Assembly (NCBI GenBank): GCA_964622305.1
Contig: CAZUPR010000025.1
Span: 1 to 18,276 of the forward strand
Origin: SKKY01 sp964622305
GTDB taxonomy: Bacteria > Bacillota > Peptococcia > Peptococcales > SKKY01
Direction of reading: 5' to 3'
Length of the DNA: 18,276 nt
Part shown: one piece after another, positions 1 to 7,593 of the stretch
Layout: each line of letters starts with the position of its first letter
Numbering within the stretch: position 1 is the stretch's first letter
Program-made: the position numbers and the translations under genes
The notes under the pieces: generated by a model
What the model was told of the DNA's origin: nothing
Databases searched by the model: none
The model's input: only the letters and a program-made list of their open reading frames with translations

Positions 1-1
1 G

Positions 2-7
2 TATAAT
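2..7 (+). promoter_or_regulatory. Possible -10 element of the Mrp operon promoter
   Basis: TATAAT lies at 2-7, about 54 bases before the first gene. Its -35 partner would lie outside the window, so this is only a candidate. A second possible -35, TTTACA at 10-15, has no good -10 at a normal distance; TATGTA at 35-40 gives a 19-base spacer. Confidence 0.3.
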
Positions 8-60
8 TATTTACATAGGAAAAAAGTATAAAAATATGTATACGAAGGATGGTGATTTTC

Positions 61-606
61 TTGAGCAAAACAAGGGTATTAGTTAATAACTTTAAATTGG
101 TTCTGGGCCTTTTTATTTTCTGGATACTTTTATCAGAAATATTTGAAGTTAAATTAATACTTATAGGCTTAACGGCGTCACTAGTCGGAACGTACATATC
201 CAGAGAGATTATGATTCTTTACAAAAATGAGGATGGTGAGGAAATCCACGGTATGGATTTTCCTGTTCTCAAATACATAAGTTACTGGATTTGGCTGGTA
301 TGGCAGATAATCATAGCCAACATAGAGATAGCTATGATTGTCCTTAATCCCAAGCTTCCGATTAATCCGCAAATGGTGGTTTTTCAGCAAAAAATGAAAA
401 ATCCCCTGGCCCATTTAAGCCTGGCCAACTCTATTACCCTTACTCCGGGCACAATTACCGTAGACATCGACGAGGATGAGAATTATATTATTCATTCCCT
501 TACTGATTCCGGCGCGGAGTCTTTCTTTTTTGAAAATGATCAGGGTGATATGAGAATTAAAGTCGCTGAACTTTTTGGCGAGAAGATTGAGAAGGATGAT
601 CGGTAA
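61..606 (+). CDS. mrpE: Na+/H+ antiporter subunit E (MnhE/MrpE, MbhA-like)
   Basis: Small membrane subunit of the Mrp/Mbh-type cation/proton antiporter. It has two or three hydrophobic N-terminal segments and a soluble C-terminal domain carrying the family signature NSITLTPGTITVDI, followed by acidic residues. Its length of about 181 residues is normal for the family. I prefer the TTG at 61: GGTGAT at 51-56 matches the extended Shine-Dalgarno sequence and sits just upstream, whereas the ATG at 49 lies directly on the AAGG and has no spacer. The alternative start would add four residues. The gene opens an 11-gene operon and its stop codon overlaps the mrpF start by one base. The family assignment is secure; the start is moderately sure. 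Confidence 0.93.
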   Translation: MSKTRVLVNNFKLVLGLFIFWILLSEIFEVKLILIGLTASLVGTYISREIMILYKNEDGEEIHGMDFPVLKYISYWIWLVWQIIIANIEIAMIVLNPKLPINPQMVVFQQKMKNPLAHLSLANSITLTPGTITVDIDEDENYIIHSLTDSGAESFFFENDQGDMRIKVAELFGEKIEKDDR

Positions 607-866
607 TGTTAAATTTTTTTACAGCTATAATGGCTGGCTATGTTCTATTGGTAATCCTTATGCTCTACAGGGTGCTTAAGGGCCCAACAATTTTTGACAG
701 ACTAAATGGTCTTGGTGTTATAGGAACACAGATCATTATTTTGTTGATTCTAATAGGATTTATTGACGACAGAGCGGATATGTTCGTTGATATTGCCGTT
801 TCCTATTCATTGTTAGGTTTTGTATCCCTTTTAGTTTTGGCAAAATATCTGACGGAAGAGGAGTAG
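606..866 (+). CDS. mrpF: Na+/H+ antiporter subunit F (MnhF/MrpF, MbhB-like)
   Basis: An 86-residue protein with three predicted membrane helices. It shows the family pattern RVLKGPTIFDRLNGL after helix 1, and the acidic residues of DRADMFVDIAVSYSLLGF leading into helix 3. MrpF belongs to the small-subunit part of Mrp/Mbh complexes, which joins the antiporter modules together. The start ATG overlaps the mrpE stop (TAATG), so translational coupling is likely. The gene is complete and of normal length, and its place between E and G matches the conserved E-F-G block. Confidence 0.94.
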   Translation: MLNFFTAIMAGYVLLVILMLYRVLKGPTIFDRLNGLGVIGTQIIILLILIGFIDDRADMFVDIAVSYSLLGFVSLLVLAKYLTEEE

Positions 867-871
867 TGATT

Positions 872-1177
872 ATGATCATAAATATTATTGCAGCAGCCTT
901 CATGATTACCGGATTCTTTTTCGTTGCCGTAGCGGTCTTAGGCGTTTTAAGGCTTCCAGATTTTTACACCAGGCTTCATGCTTCGGGAAAAAGTGAAACA
1001 CTGGGCCTTATGCTGACTCTTTTGGGCCTGGCAATCTACAATGGTTTTTCCTTGGTTTCCCTTAAGATTCTTTTGGTGTCACTTTTTATTCTTTTGGGCA
1101 ACCCCATTGGTACTCATGCTATAGCCAGAGCCGCCTATTATTCGGGTTTAAAACCATGGACAAAGGAGGAAAAATAA
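872..1177 (+). CDS. mrpG: Na+/H+ antiporter subunit G (MnhG/MrpG, MbhC-like)
   Basis: A 101-residue protein with three membrane helices. The family signature LGVLRLPDFYTRLHASGKSE sits between helix 1 and helix 2, and NPIGTHAIARAAY lies near the end. I chose the ATG at 872 because AGAGGAG at 857-863 gives an 8-base spacer; the overlapping GTG at 866 would leave only two bases. It is the third member of the conserved E-F-G trio. It ends directly before the start of the MbhD-like gene and is probably coupled to it. Confidence 0.94.
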   Translation: MIINIIAAAFMITGFFFVAVAVLGVLRLPDFYTRLHASGKSETLGLMLTLLGLAIYNGFSLVSLKILLVSLFILLGNPIGTHAIARAAYYSGLKPWTKEEK

Positions 1178-1423
1178 ATGTATTTCCTTTTTTTGGTGGT
1201 TTTGTTTTTAGTATTAATAATTATTACTGGGATTGCTGCCCTTGAGGCCAAGGAATTGCTGGGTGCTGTTATTATTTTCTCCGCCTTTAGCTTTATGGCT
1301 GTAATGCTATATTTGCTCTTAGGCTCACCAGATGTTGGCTTTACAGAGGCAGTTATTGGCGTTATATCTTCGATTTTCTTTATTTTTGCAATAAAGCAAA
1401 TAGACAGGTGGTGTGACAGATGA
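1178..1423 (+). CDS. MbhD-like antiporter subunit (equivalent to a MrpA C-terminal segment)
   Basis: An 81-residue, three-helix membrane protein of the MbhD/DUF4040 type. The motif ALEAKELLGAVIIFSAFSF and the later GSPDVGFTEAVIG are typical of the region of MrpA that follows its NuoL-like part, and of free-standing MbhD in membrane-bound hydrogenases. Bacterial seven-gene Mrp operons carry this segment fused inside MrpA; here it is a separate gene. AAGGAGG lies about eight bases before the ATG. The stop overlaps the next start (ATGA), as expected for two pieces that work side by side in the complex. Confidence 0.88.
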   Translation: MYFLFLVVLFLVLIIITGIAALEAKELLGAVIIFSAFSFMAVMLYLLLGSPDVGFTEAVIGVISSIFFIFAIKQIDRWCDR

Positions 1424-1698
1424 AAAAATTACAATTGCTTCTTTTAGCGGCAATGCTTGTGATTTTCGTCAGTGCTTCTGCCTGGCTTCCGCTTGTAGGC
1501 GATCCAAACTCACCTGCATCAACTCATGTTACTCCCAGATATATTGAAAAGAGCCACGAAGAAGCTGGCTCACCCAACTTTGTTACTGCCGTTTTGGCCA
1601 ACTACAGAGGTTATGATACTCTGGGTGAAACAACAGTAATTTTTACTGCTGGCACGGCAACAGTATTGATTTTAAGATTATTTCAAAAAGAGAAGTAA
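1420..1698 (+). CDS. MbhE-like antiporter subunit (equivalent to the MrpA C-terminus)
   Basis: A 92-residue protein with an N-terminal hydrophobic helix, a polar stretch exposed outside the membrane (about residues 25-60), and a C-terminal helix. The sequence VTAVLANYRGYDTLGETTVI at about residues 55-74 is the hallmark of MbhE and of the end of MrpA. Together with the MbhD-like gene before it, it supplies the part of MrpA that is missing as a fused protein. It overlaps the MbhD-like gene by four bases and is followed by mrpB after 13 bases. Confidence 0.87.
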   Translation: MKKLQLLLLAAMLVIFVSASAWLPLVGDPNSPASTHVTPRYIEKSHEEAGSPNFVTAVLANYRGYDTLGETTVIFTAGTATVLILRLFQKEK

Positions 1699-1711
1699 AG
1701 GGTTTGATCAT

Positions 1712-2140
1712 ATGAAAAAACAAACAGACAGTATAATTGTAAAAACTGCTTTTAGATATCTGACCCCTCTTTTATTTGTATATGGAATATATGTGCTGAT
1801 TCATGGTGAATATAGTCCGGGTGGAGGCTTCCAGGCTGGCGCTGTATTGGCTATGGTGGTTATTCTCTCCAGACTGGTAGAAGGTGGCGAAGCCCGCATC
1901 AATGTAAGCGGCGACACGGTTTTTATCCTGGCTGGCATAGGAGTTTTTATCTATGCTCTGGTAGGCTGGATAACTGTTCTGGCTGGAGGAAAATATCTTG
2001 AATACGCTAAACTTCCGCTTAATGTAGAAGAGGTTTTCAGACACCAATATGGGATTTTAGGAATTGAAATTGGTGTAACTCTTACCGTAATGGCAACCAT
2101 TATTGTTATTTTTGATGCCATCACAAGGAAGGGAGAATAA
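1712..2140 (+). CDS. mrpB: Na+/H+ antiporter subunit B (MnhB/MrpB, MbhF-like)
   Basis: A 142-residue protein with four predicted membrane helices. The strongly conserved loop HGEYSPGGGFQAGA (residues 31-44) is diagnostic for MnhB. After it come hydrophobic helices and a short basic C-terminus. Spacing to the upstream gene is 13 bases, with AAAGGG about nine bases before the ATG. MrpB sits beside MrpC in known complexes, and here it directly precedes mrpC. Only one MnhB-type gene is present, because the MbhE-like gene plays the other role. Confidence 0.94.
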   Translation: MKKQTDSIIVKTAFRYLTPLLFVYGIYVLIHGEYSPGGGFQAGAVLAMVVILSRLVEGGEARINVSGDTVFILAGIGVFIYALVGWITVLAGGKYLEYAKLPLNVEEVFRHQYGILGIEIGVTLTVMATIIVIFDAITRKGE

Positions 2141-2141
2141 G

Positions 2142-2507
2142 ATGACTATTGAACTCCTTTCCAAAATTATATATGGCCTGATTGCAACTCTCATGTTCGT
2201 AGGCATATATGGAATAGTAATGAAGGATAATTTGATAAAAAAATTAATGGCCATGAATATTATGCAGGTGGCTGTTATCTTTTTCTATTTAACATTAGGT
2301 CTTAAAATAGGTGGTACTATACCGGTAGAAATACCTGGAATAACAAATATAGACGCCTATATCAATCCACTTCCCCACGCCCTTATGCTTACAGCTATTG
2401 TTGTAAGCCTAAGTACAACAGGTGTGGCTTTGGCGCTTATGATAAGAATTCAAAGACATTATAAGACCATCGAGGAAGATGAACTGCTAAGGAGGATGGA
2501 CGAATGA
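2142..2507 (+). CDS. mrpC: Na+/H+ antiporter subunit C (MnhC/MrpC, NuoK-like)
   Basis: A 121-residue protein with three membrane helices, homologous to NuoK of complex I. Visible family marks are NLIKKLMAMNIMQVAVIFF after helix 1 and NPLPHALMLTAIVVS before helix 3. I placed the start at the ATG at 2142, one base after the mrpB stop and behind GGGAG with a 6-base spacer; a longer reading from 2103 would run inside mrpB. The last four bases overlap the start of the first antiporter subunit D, which has AAGGAGG at 2489-2495 inside mrpC. Confidence 0.94.
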   Translation: MTIELLSKIIYGLIATLMFVGIYGIVMKDNLIKKLMAMNIMQVAVIFFYLTLGLKIGGTIPVEIPGITNIDAYINPLPHALMLTAIVVSLSTTGVALALMIRIQRHYKTIEEDELLRRMDE

Positions 2508-3985
2508 TGGAACATGCTCCTGTTTTTGTAGTGCTTATTCCCTTAACCATTGCGGCTCTCTCACCTCTTATAGCACGCATATCCCGTGAAGCTGTAAGAA
2601 TTGTGATGACCCTTGCTTTGGCTGCATCTACATATTTTGCTTTTAATATCTTAACGACAGTTTTGAAAACAGGCCCTTGGCACTATCATTTTGGTGATTG
2701 GGAGCCACCCTGGGGAATTGAGTATGTGCTGGATAGTTTAAACTCATCTTTAGCTTTGCTTATTGCCTTTATCGCAACTGTAGTTTCCCTTTATTCCTGG
2801 GAATTTTTAAAAAATGACAGCTGGACCAGAAATGCTGCTTTTAATACTCTTTACGGCCTTTTAGTAAGTGGCCTTTTAGGGATGGTTGTAACAGGCGATG
2901 CCTTTAACCTCTATGTTTTCCTTGAGATTTCATCTCTTTCGGCCTATGCTCTGATTGCAATGGGTGGGGCCAAAGGAACTTTGGCAGCCCTGCGCTATTT
3001 ATTGATAGGAACTATTGGAGCCACCTTCTATCTCTTGGGATTGGGCTATATTTATGCTATCACCGGAACTTTGAATATGGCTGATATGTCTGTAAGACTT
3101 CAACCACTTATGGATACACCAGTTGTTCTTTTGGCAGTAGTAATGATGCTGGCTGGGCTGGGAATCAAGATGGGACTTTTCCCACTTCATTTTTGGCTGC
3201 CAGATTCCTATACTTTTGCCTACCCACCCGCAATTGCACTTATAGCCGGGGTTATGACCAAGGTATCTGCTTATGTGCTCTTCCGCTTTTTTTACTTTAT
3301 CTTCCTGAGTAAGAGCTATTATGTGGTAAAAGCCTTGGAGGTAGCCGGACTCATGGCAGCAATTGGGATAATCGTAGGATCTATTATGGCCATAGCCCAA
3401 AAAGACTTCAGAAGAATGCTGGCCTACTCAAGTGTGGCCCAGATTGGTTATATAATTATTGGTTTTTCCATAGGTAATGTTTATGCCCTTATAGGCGCTC
3501 TTTTTCATATTGCTAACCACGCACTTATGAAGAGCTCACTCTTTTTGATTGCAGGCTCTATGAACCTTAAATATGACAAAATAACCATAGATGTATTTAA
3601 GGATATCTATAAAAAGATGCCTCTTACCATGGTTTGCTTTTTAGTTTCTGCTCTTTCTATGATTGGTATACCGCCAACAGCAGGATTCTTTAGTAAATGG
3701 TATTTGGTTCTGGGCGCGCTTGAGAAGAAATTATGGATCTACATTGCTGTAATTATTATAAGTAGTTTATTGAATGCTGTGTATTTCTTTAGAATTATTG
3801 AATTTGCCTTTATGAAAGAAGCTCTTATTGAGCTTAAGTCAAAATTAAAGAGCAAATTGGAGCTTCCTCTTACCATGCTGCTGCCAATTATACTTTTAAG
3901 CGGCCTGGTATTAGTTCTTGGTATCTTTAATGAGGAAATTGTTTCTGCTGTCCTCCAATATGCTTTGCCGGAGGTGATGAACTGA
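2504..3985 (+). CDS. mrpD: Na+/H+ antiporter subunit D, first copy (MnhD/MrpD, MbhH-like)
   Basis: A 493-residue polytopic protein of the proton-translocating NuoL/M/N (Proton_antipo_M) family, with about 14 helices. The residues expected for ion or proton transfer are present: Glu141 in GDAFNLYVFLEISSLSAY, Lys222 in GIKMGLFPLHFWLPD, and Lys253 in MTKVSAYVLFRF. A strong AAGGAGG at 2489-2495 supports the ATG at 2504; a second ATG follows immediately. This is the copy most like MrpD/MbhH, since it directly follows mrpC as in Mbh operons. It overlaps the next antiporter gene by one base. With intact key residues it is probably an active channel of the complex. Confidence 0.95.
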   Translation: MMEHAPVFVVLIPLTIAALSPLIARISREAVRIVMTLALAASTYFAFNILTTVLKTGPWHYHFGDWEPPWGIEYVLDSLNSSLALLIAFIATVVSLYSWEFLKNDSWTRNAAFNTLYGLLVSGLLGMVVTGDAFNLYVFLEISSLSAYALIAMGGAKGTLAALRYLLIGTIGATFYLLGLGYIYAITGTLNMADMSVRLQPLMDTPVVLLAVVMMLAGLGIKMGLFPLHFWLPDSYTFAYPPAIALIAGVMTKVSAYVLFRFFYFIFLSKSYYVVKALEVAGLMAAIGIIVGSIMAIAQKDFRRMLAYSSVAQIGYIIIGFSIGNVYALIGALFHIANHALMKSSLFLIAGSMNLKYDKITIDVFKDIYKKMPLTMVCFLVSALSMIGIPPTAGFFSKWYLVLGALEKKLWIYIAVIIISSLLNAVYFFRIIEFAFMKEALIELKSKLKSKLELPLTMLLPIILLSGLVLVLGIFNEEIVSAVLQYALPEVMN

Positions 3986-5496
3986 TGGAACTTACCTATA
4001 GTTTTCTGCCCTTGGCTCTCTTTGCTATACCAGCTCTAGCTTCTTTATTAATTATGCTTACTGGTGAAAGATCAGCCAATCTTAGAGAGAGCTGGACTCT
4101 CTTAGCGGCTTTTTTAAATTTTGCATTAATAGTCAAACTTTTGCCTGGTGTCCTGGCCGGAAGTGAACTTATTACACCAAAGTATAATTTGGTAAAAGGT
4201 GTGGATTTTTTCCTTAAGCTTGATACGGCCGGCATGATTTTTGCCGCCCTTGCTTCGATCCTTTGGATTTTCACATCTTTCTATTCCATTGGTTATATGA
4301 GAGCTGACAAAAAGATTAATCAGACTGGTTACTTTGCTTCTTTTGCAATGTGTATAGCTGCAGTTATGGGTATTTCTTTTGCGGGCAACTTACTTACTTT
4401 CTTTGTTTTTTATGAAATCTTAACAATTGCCACCTATCCCCTGGTTATTCATAACAGAGAAGAGGAACATATTCTGGCAGGCAGAAAATATCTGGCCTAC
4501 ACCTTAATATCTGGCCAGCTTTTCCTCGTTGGGATTATTTGGCTTTACAGTCTTACAGGAACAACTGATTTTGCTCCTGGCGGTTTCCTTACAGGAGTGA
4601 GTAATACTTTTGCTCTAAAAGCAAGCTTTGTGCTTCTTGTAATAGGAGCCTCTGTTAAAGCAGGCCTTATGCCTTTTCATGGCTGGCTTCCCTCAGCAAT
4701 GGTAGCGCCAACACCAGTCAGTGCCCTCTTACACGCAGTTGCAGTAGTTAAGGCTGGAGCATTTGCCCTGGTTAGGATTATTGGCTATGTTTTTGGCTTT
4801 GATGTTTTATCTTCCCTGGGTATTGCAGATTATCTGGCCTGGATGGCAGCTTTTACTATTTTGGCATCGTCAATTATTGCCATGAGACAGGATAACCTCA
4901 AGGCTAGATTGGCTTTTTCAACAGTTGGCCAACTTTCTTATATTATATTAGGACTGGCTCTTTTAAATAAGGTTGCCTTTACCGGAGCCATCTTCCACAT
5001 GGTGGCCCATGCTTTTATGAAAATAACCCTCTTCTTCTGTGCAGGTGCGATTTTTATTAATACTGGCGGCACGTATGGACATGGGAAAAAGAATATCAGC
5101 CAGCTTCACGGCATTGGCCGTCAGATGCCTGTAACCATGGCCCTTTTTGGTCTGGCCTCAGTTGGTATAAGTGGTATGCCTTTCCTGGTAGGTTTTATTA
5201 GTAAATGGAATTTAGTTATAGGTGCAATTGCTGGTGGACATTTTCTGTATGTTCTGGTCCTGATTGCCAGTGCCATGTTAAGTGCTACTTACCTTATACC
5301 AGTTTTTATAATGGCTTTTTATGAAAAGGCCGATGAGGAATACACCTATAGTGAAGTAAGAAAAGATATGTTGATTCCAATAATTTTCACTGGACTTACT
5401 AGTCTTATCTTGGGAATTTTTCCCAACTTTGGTTTAAATTTTTACAATCTGGCTATCCAGTCTGCGGAAATTGTTAGTAAAGGACTGGGGGGTTAA
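3985..5496 (+). CDS. NuoL/M/N-type antiporter subunit, second copy
   Basis: A 503-residue membrane protein of the same Proton_antipo_M family as the gene before it, but clearly diverged from it. It carries Glu144 (TFFVFYEILTIATYP), Lys225 (GASVKAGLMPFHGWLPSAM), His250 and Lys256 (VSALLHAVAVVKAGAF). These match the conserved charged residues of the NuoL/MrpA-type half-channels. GGAGGTGAT at 3970-3978 is a near-perfect ribosome binding site, six bases before the ATG. The His-Ala-Val-Ala-Val-Val-Lys pattern recalls NuoL and the N-terminal part of MrpA, so it may stand in for the missing MrpA channel module. That role is inferred. Confidence 0.92.
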   Translation: MELTYSFLPLALFAIPALASLLIMLTGERSANLRESWTLLAAFLNFALIVKLLPGVLAGSELITPKYNLVKGVDFFLKLDTAGMIFAALASILWIFTSFYSIGYMRADKKINQTGYFASFAMCIAAVMGISFAGNLLTFFVFYEILTIATYPLVIHNREEEHILAGRKYLAYTLISGQLFLVGIIWLYSLTGTTDFAPGGFLTGVSNTFALKASFVLLVIGASVKAGLMPFHGWLPSAMVAPTPVSALLHAVAVVKAGAFALVRIIGYVFGFDVLSSLGIADYLAWMAAFTILASSIIAMRQDNLKARLAFSTVGQLSYIILGLALLNKVAFTGAIFHMVAHAFMKITLFFCAGAIFINTGGTYGHGKKNISQLHGIGRQMPVTMALFGLASVGISGMPFLVGFISKWNLVIGAIAGGHFLYVLVLIASAMLSATYLIPVFIMAFYEKADEEYTYSEVRKDMLIPIIFTGLTSLILGIFPNFGLNFYNLAIQSAEIVSKGLGG

Positions 5497-5499
5497 GTT

Positions 5500-5739
5500 A
5501 TGGATAATAGAGACAAACAAAGAGCTTTGGTCTTTTTAGTAATTGGCTTTCTATCAATTTTAGTAGAAATAATATTTCCAATTGATTACCATCCATATTA
5601 TTGGTGGCATGCTTTTATAGGTTTTGATTATGTCTTTGGAATTATGGGGGCTTTCCTCCTGATTTTTGTGGCAAAAAAAATGGTCTTCCCTCTGCTTCAA
5701 AGGGAAGAAGATATTTACAAAAGGAGGGATAGAGAATGA
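5500..5739 (+). CDS. Small two-helix membrane protein of the antiporter operon, function unknown
   Basis: A 79-residue protein with two predicted membrane helices (about residues 9-27 and 43-62) and a charged C-terminal tail rich in Arg, Lys, Glu and Asp. Between the helices lies an aromatic and His-rich stretch, HPYYWWHAFIGFDYVFG. It sits three bases after the second antiporter subunit, behind a run of six G that can act as the ribosome binding site, and overlaps the third antiporter gene by four bases. From memory, similar small proteins occur beside MnhD genes in other bacteria, but I know of no assigned function. A structural or assembly subunit that joins two antiporter modules is a reasonable guess. 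Confidence 0.85.
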   Translation: MDNRDKQRALVFLVIGFLSILVEIIFPIDYHPYYWWHAFIGFDYVFGIMGAFLLIFVAKKMVFPLLQREEDIYKRRDRE

Positions 5740-7457
5740 CCTTTCATCCAGCTTTGTTAATGCTGGCAGGAGGGATTGCAATTCCTTTTGCTCCTAAAAA
5801 AATCCGGCAATTGATCATGGTAGTTTTTCCAGCCATGGCCTTGTTCGCCACCTGGAATTTAGAAAAGGGTCTGCAAGCAAGTATACCTTTTATAAATAAT
5901 ATGAGTTTGATCTATCTTAAGGTAGACGAACTTTCTTGGATTTTCCTTTTTGTATTGGCCTTAATATCTCTGATAATTAATATCTATGCCTTGAACTTAT
6001 CGGGCAAACTGGAAACAGCGGCTCAATTTATTTATGTAGCTGCCTCCATGGGAGTTGTTATGGCTGGTGATTGGCTGACTTTGATTTTCTTCTGGGAACT
6101 CATGGCTTTATCTAGTGTTTTTCTTGTTTGGAGCCGTAAGGAAGATGAATCAAGACGAGCAGGTTTCCGTTATCTTTTAGTACACTTTTTTGGTGGAAAT
6201 ATCCTTTTAGCAGGTATTTTTATCAAGGTAAGTCAGGGAGAGTATCTGATAAGCTCTTTGACAAATAATATGGATTTAGCTGGCATTTTGATTTTAACAG
6301 GGGTTGCTATTAACGCGGCTATTTTCCCCTTACATGCCTGGCTGCCAGATGCTTACCCCAGGGCTACTATTTCAGGTAGCGTTTTTATGAACTCTATGAC
6401 GACAAAGGTAGCTGTTTATACCTTGATAAGAGTTTTTCCTGGCCTTGATATTTTAATTTGGGCAGGAGTTATTATGGCTCTGGTGGGTGTGATTTACGCC
6501 ATGATTGCCAATGACTTACGTTTGATACTTTCTTATCATATTGTCAGCCAGGTGGGCTATATGGTAGCAGCAGTGGGCTTGGGCTCTGAACTGGCTCTAA
6601 ATGGGGCTGTAGTCCATGCTTTCGCTAATATTTTGTTTAAATCACTTATGTTTATGGGAGCTGGCGCCATTCTATATGCTACTGGAACCAGTAAACTGAC
6701 AGAATTGGGTGGATTATTCCGTAAGTTGCCTGCAGTAGTTACACTATATTTCATAGGATCAATGGCAATTTCTGGATTACCTTACTTGAATGGCTTTACA
6801 AGTAAATCAGTTATTCTATCGGCAGCTAGTTTAGGAGCTTATCCTCAGGTAGAACTCTTACTTTATCTTGCCAGCATAGGTACTTTAATCTCAACCTGTT
6901 TAAAGGTAACTTATTATGCTTTTGCAGGTCAGCCAAAAACTGACTATCAGGTAAAAAAACTTCCAATAAATATGTATGCTGCTATGACCGGAACTGCTAT
7001 TTTATGCTTTGTTTATGGAACTTTTCCAAGCCTGCTTTACCAAAAACTGCCTTTTGAGATGAACTATGTGCCTTATACTCTAGATCACGTTATCTCAACA
7101 GTGCAACTTATGCTTGCTATAAGTTTTACTTTTATACTTTTTGCGGCAGTTATGAAGCCAAAAGATGCCTTTTTACTGGATACAGATTGGTTTTACAGAC
7201 GTCCTTTGGTTTTGGGAGTAAAGGGTTTATCATTAGCTACTGTGAGCATTCAAGAGAAACTGGGCTCTCTCTGGTTATCGGCGGTTAGAGGAACATATCC
7301 AATATTGCAGAACCCTTTAAAATGGCTGGATGTTATTGGTAGCACAAAAGGGACTCCAGAGAGTTACTCCGAGGATCATTATCGCTTCCCGGTTGGAGCG
7401 GCTGTAACTCTCTTGCTCATTGTTTTTATAAGTTCTTATGTTTATATAATTATTTAA
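5736..7457 (+). CDS. NuoL/M/N-type antiporter subunit D family, third copy with C-terminal extension
   Basis: A 573-residue membrane protein of the Proton_antipo_M family. Glu121 (LIFFWELMALSSVF) and Lys224 (MTTKVAVYTL) are kept. The lysine expected in the helix before the PLHAWLPDAYP motif is replaced by Asn193 (GVAINAAIFPLHAWLPDAY). From family knowledge, Asn at this place is seen in a subgroup annotated as subunit D, so it is probably not a random mutation. After about residue 465 there is an extra part: a DTDWFYRRP motif, an amphipathic stretch and a final membrane helix, as in the long subunit D forms. It ends the operon; the terminator starts 11 bases after its stop. Confidence 0.92.
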   Translation: MTFHPALLMLAGGIAIPFAPKKIRQLIMVVFPAMALFATWNLEKGLQASIPFINNMSLIYLKVDELSWIFLFVLALISLIINIYALNLSGKLETAAQFIYVAASMGVVMAGDWLTLIFFWELMALSSVFLVWSRKEDESRRAGFRYLLVHFFGGNILLAGIFIKVSQGEYLISSLTNNMDLAGILILTGVAINAAIFPLHAWLPDAYPRATISGSVFMNSMTTKVAVYTLIRVFPGLDILIWAGVIMALVGVIYAMIANDLRLILSYHIVSQVGYMVAAVGLGSELALNGAVVHAFANILFKSLMFMGAGAILYATGTSKLTELGGLFRKLPAVVTLYFIGSMAISGLPYLNGFTSKSVILSAASLGAYPQVELLLYLASIGTLISTCLKVTYYAFAGQPKTDYQVKKLPINMYAAMTGTAILCFVYGTFPSLLYQKLPFEMNYVPYTLDHVISTVQLMLAISFTFILFAAVMKPKDAFLLDTDWFYRRPLVLGVKGLSLATVSIQEKLGSLWLSAVRGTYPILQNPLKWLDVIGSTKGTPESYSEDHYRFPVGAAVTLLLIVFISSYVYIII

Positions 7458-7468
7458 AAATAAAAAAG

Positions 7469-7496
7469 AGGTGCTGCTGATAGCGGCACCTTTTTT
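7469..7496 (+). terminator. Intrinsic terminator of the Mrp operon, possibly bidirectional
   Basis: AGGTGC at 7469-7474 pairs with GCACCT at 7486-7491. The stem continues by T-G, G-C and C-G pairs to a five-base loop, giving a 9-bp stem followed by a run of T to 7496. A run of A at 7462-7467 lies before the stem, so the same hairpin could also stop transcription coming from the right on the minus strand. Confidence 0.9.
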
Positions 7497-7541
7497 GATG
7501 GATTTTTTAAGAAAAAAAGTTTCAAATGTGAATTTTTAGAC

Positions 7542-7580
7542 AAAAAAAAGAAGCACTCAAGCCTATACATCCTAAGCGCC
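7542..7580 (-). terminator. Intrinsic terminator of the minus-strand peptide gene
   Basis: Read on the minus strand, GCGCTTA (7579-7573) pairs with TGAGTGC (7559-7553), including two G-T pairs. One or two further pairs extend it inward and a few outward. It is followed by TTCTTTTTTTT (7552-7542). It lies 14 bases after the stop codon of the 49-codon ORF and closes that transcription unit. On the plus strand a short T run (7583-7587) also follows, so weak action there is possible. Confidence 0.8.
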
Positions 7581-7593
7581 CCTTTTTCATGTG

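Noticed and set aside
2999..3400. Open reading frame of 133 codons on the minus strand inside mrpD.
   Set aside because: It lies fully antisense to a well-conserved gene, shows no family features, and is rich in residues expected from antisense translation of a membrane protein.
61..7457. A membrane-bound hydrogenase or other Mbh-type redox complex, suggested by the MbhA-H-like gene order.
   Set aside because: No hydrogenase or iron-sulphur subunit follows. The operon ends in a terminator after the third antiporter gene. Genes upstream of the window cannot be excluded.
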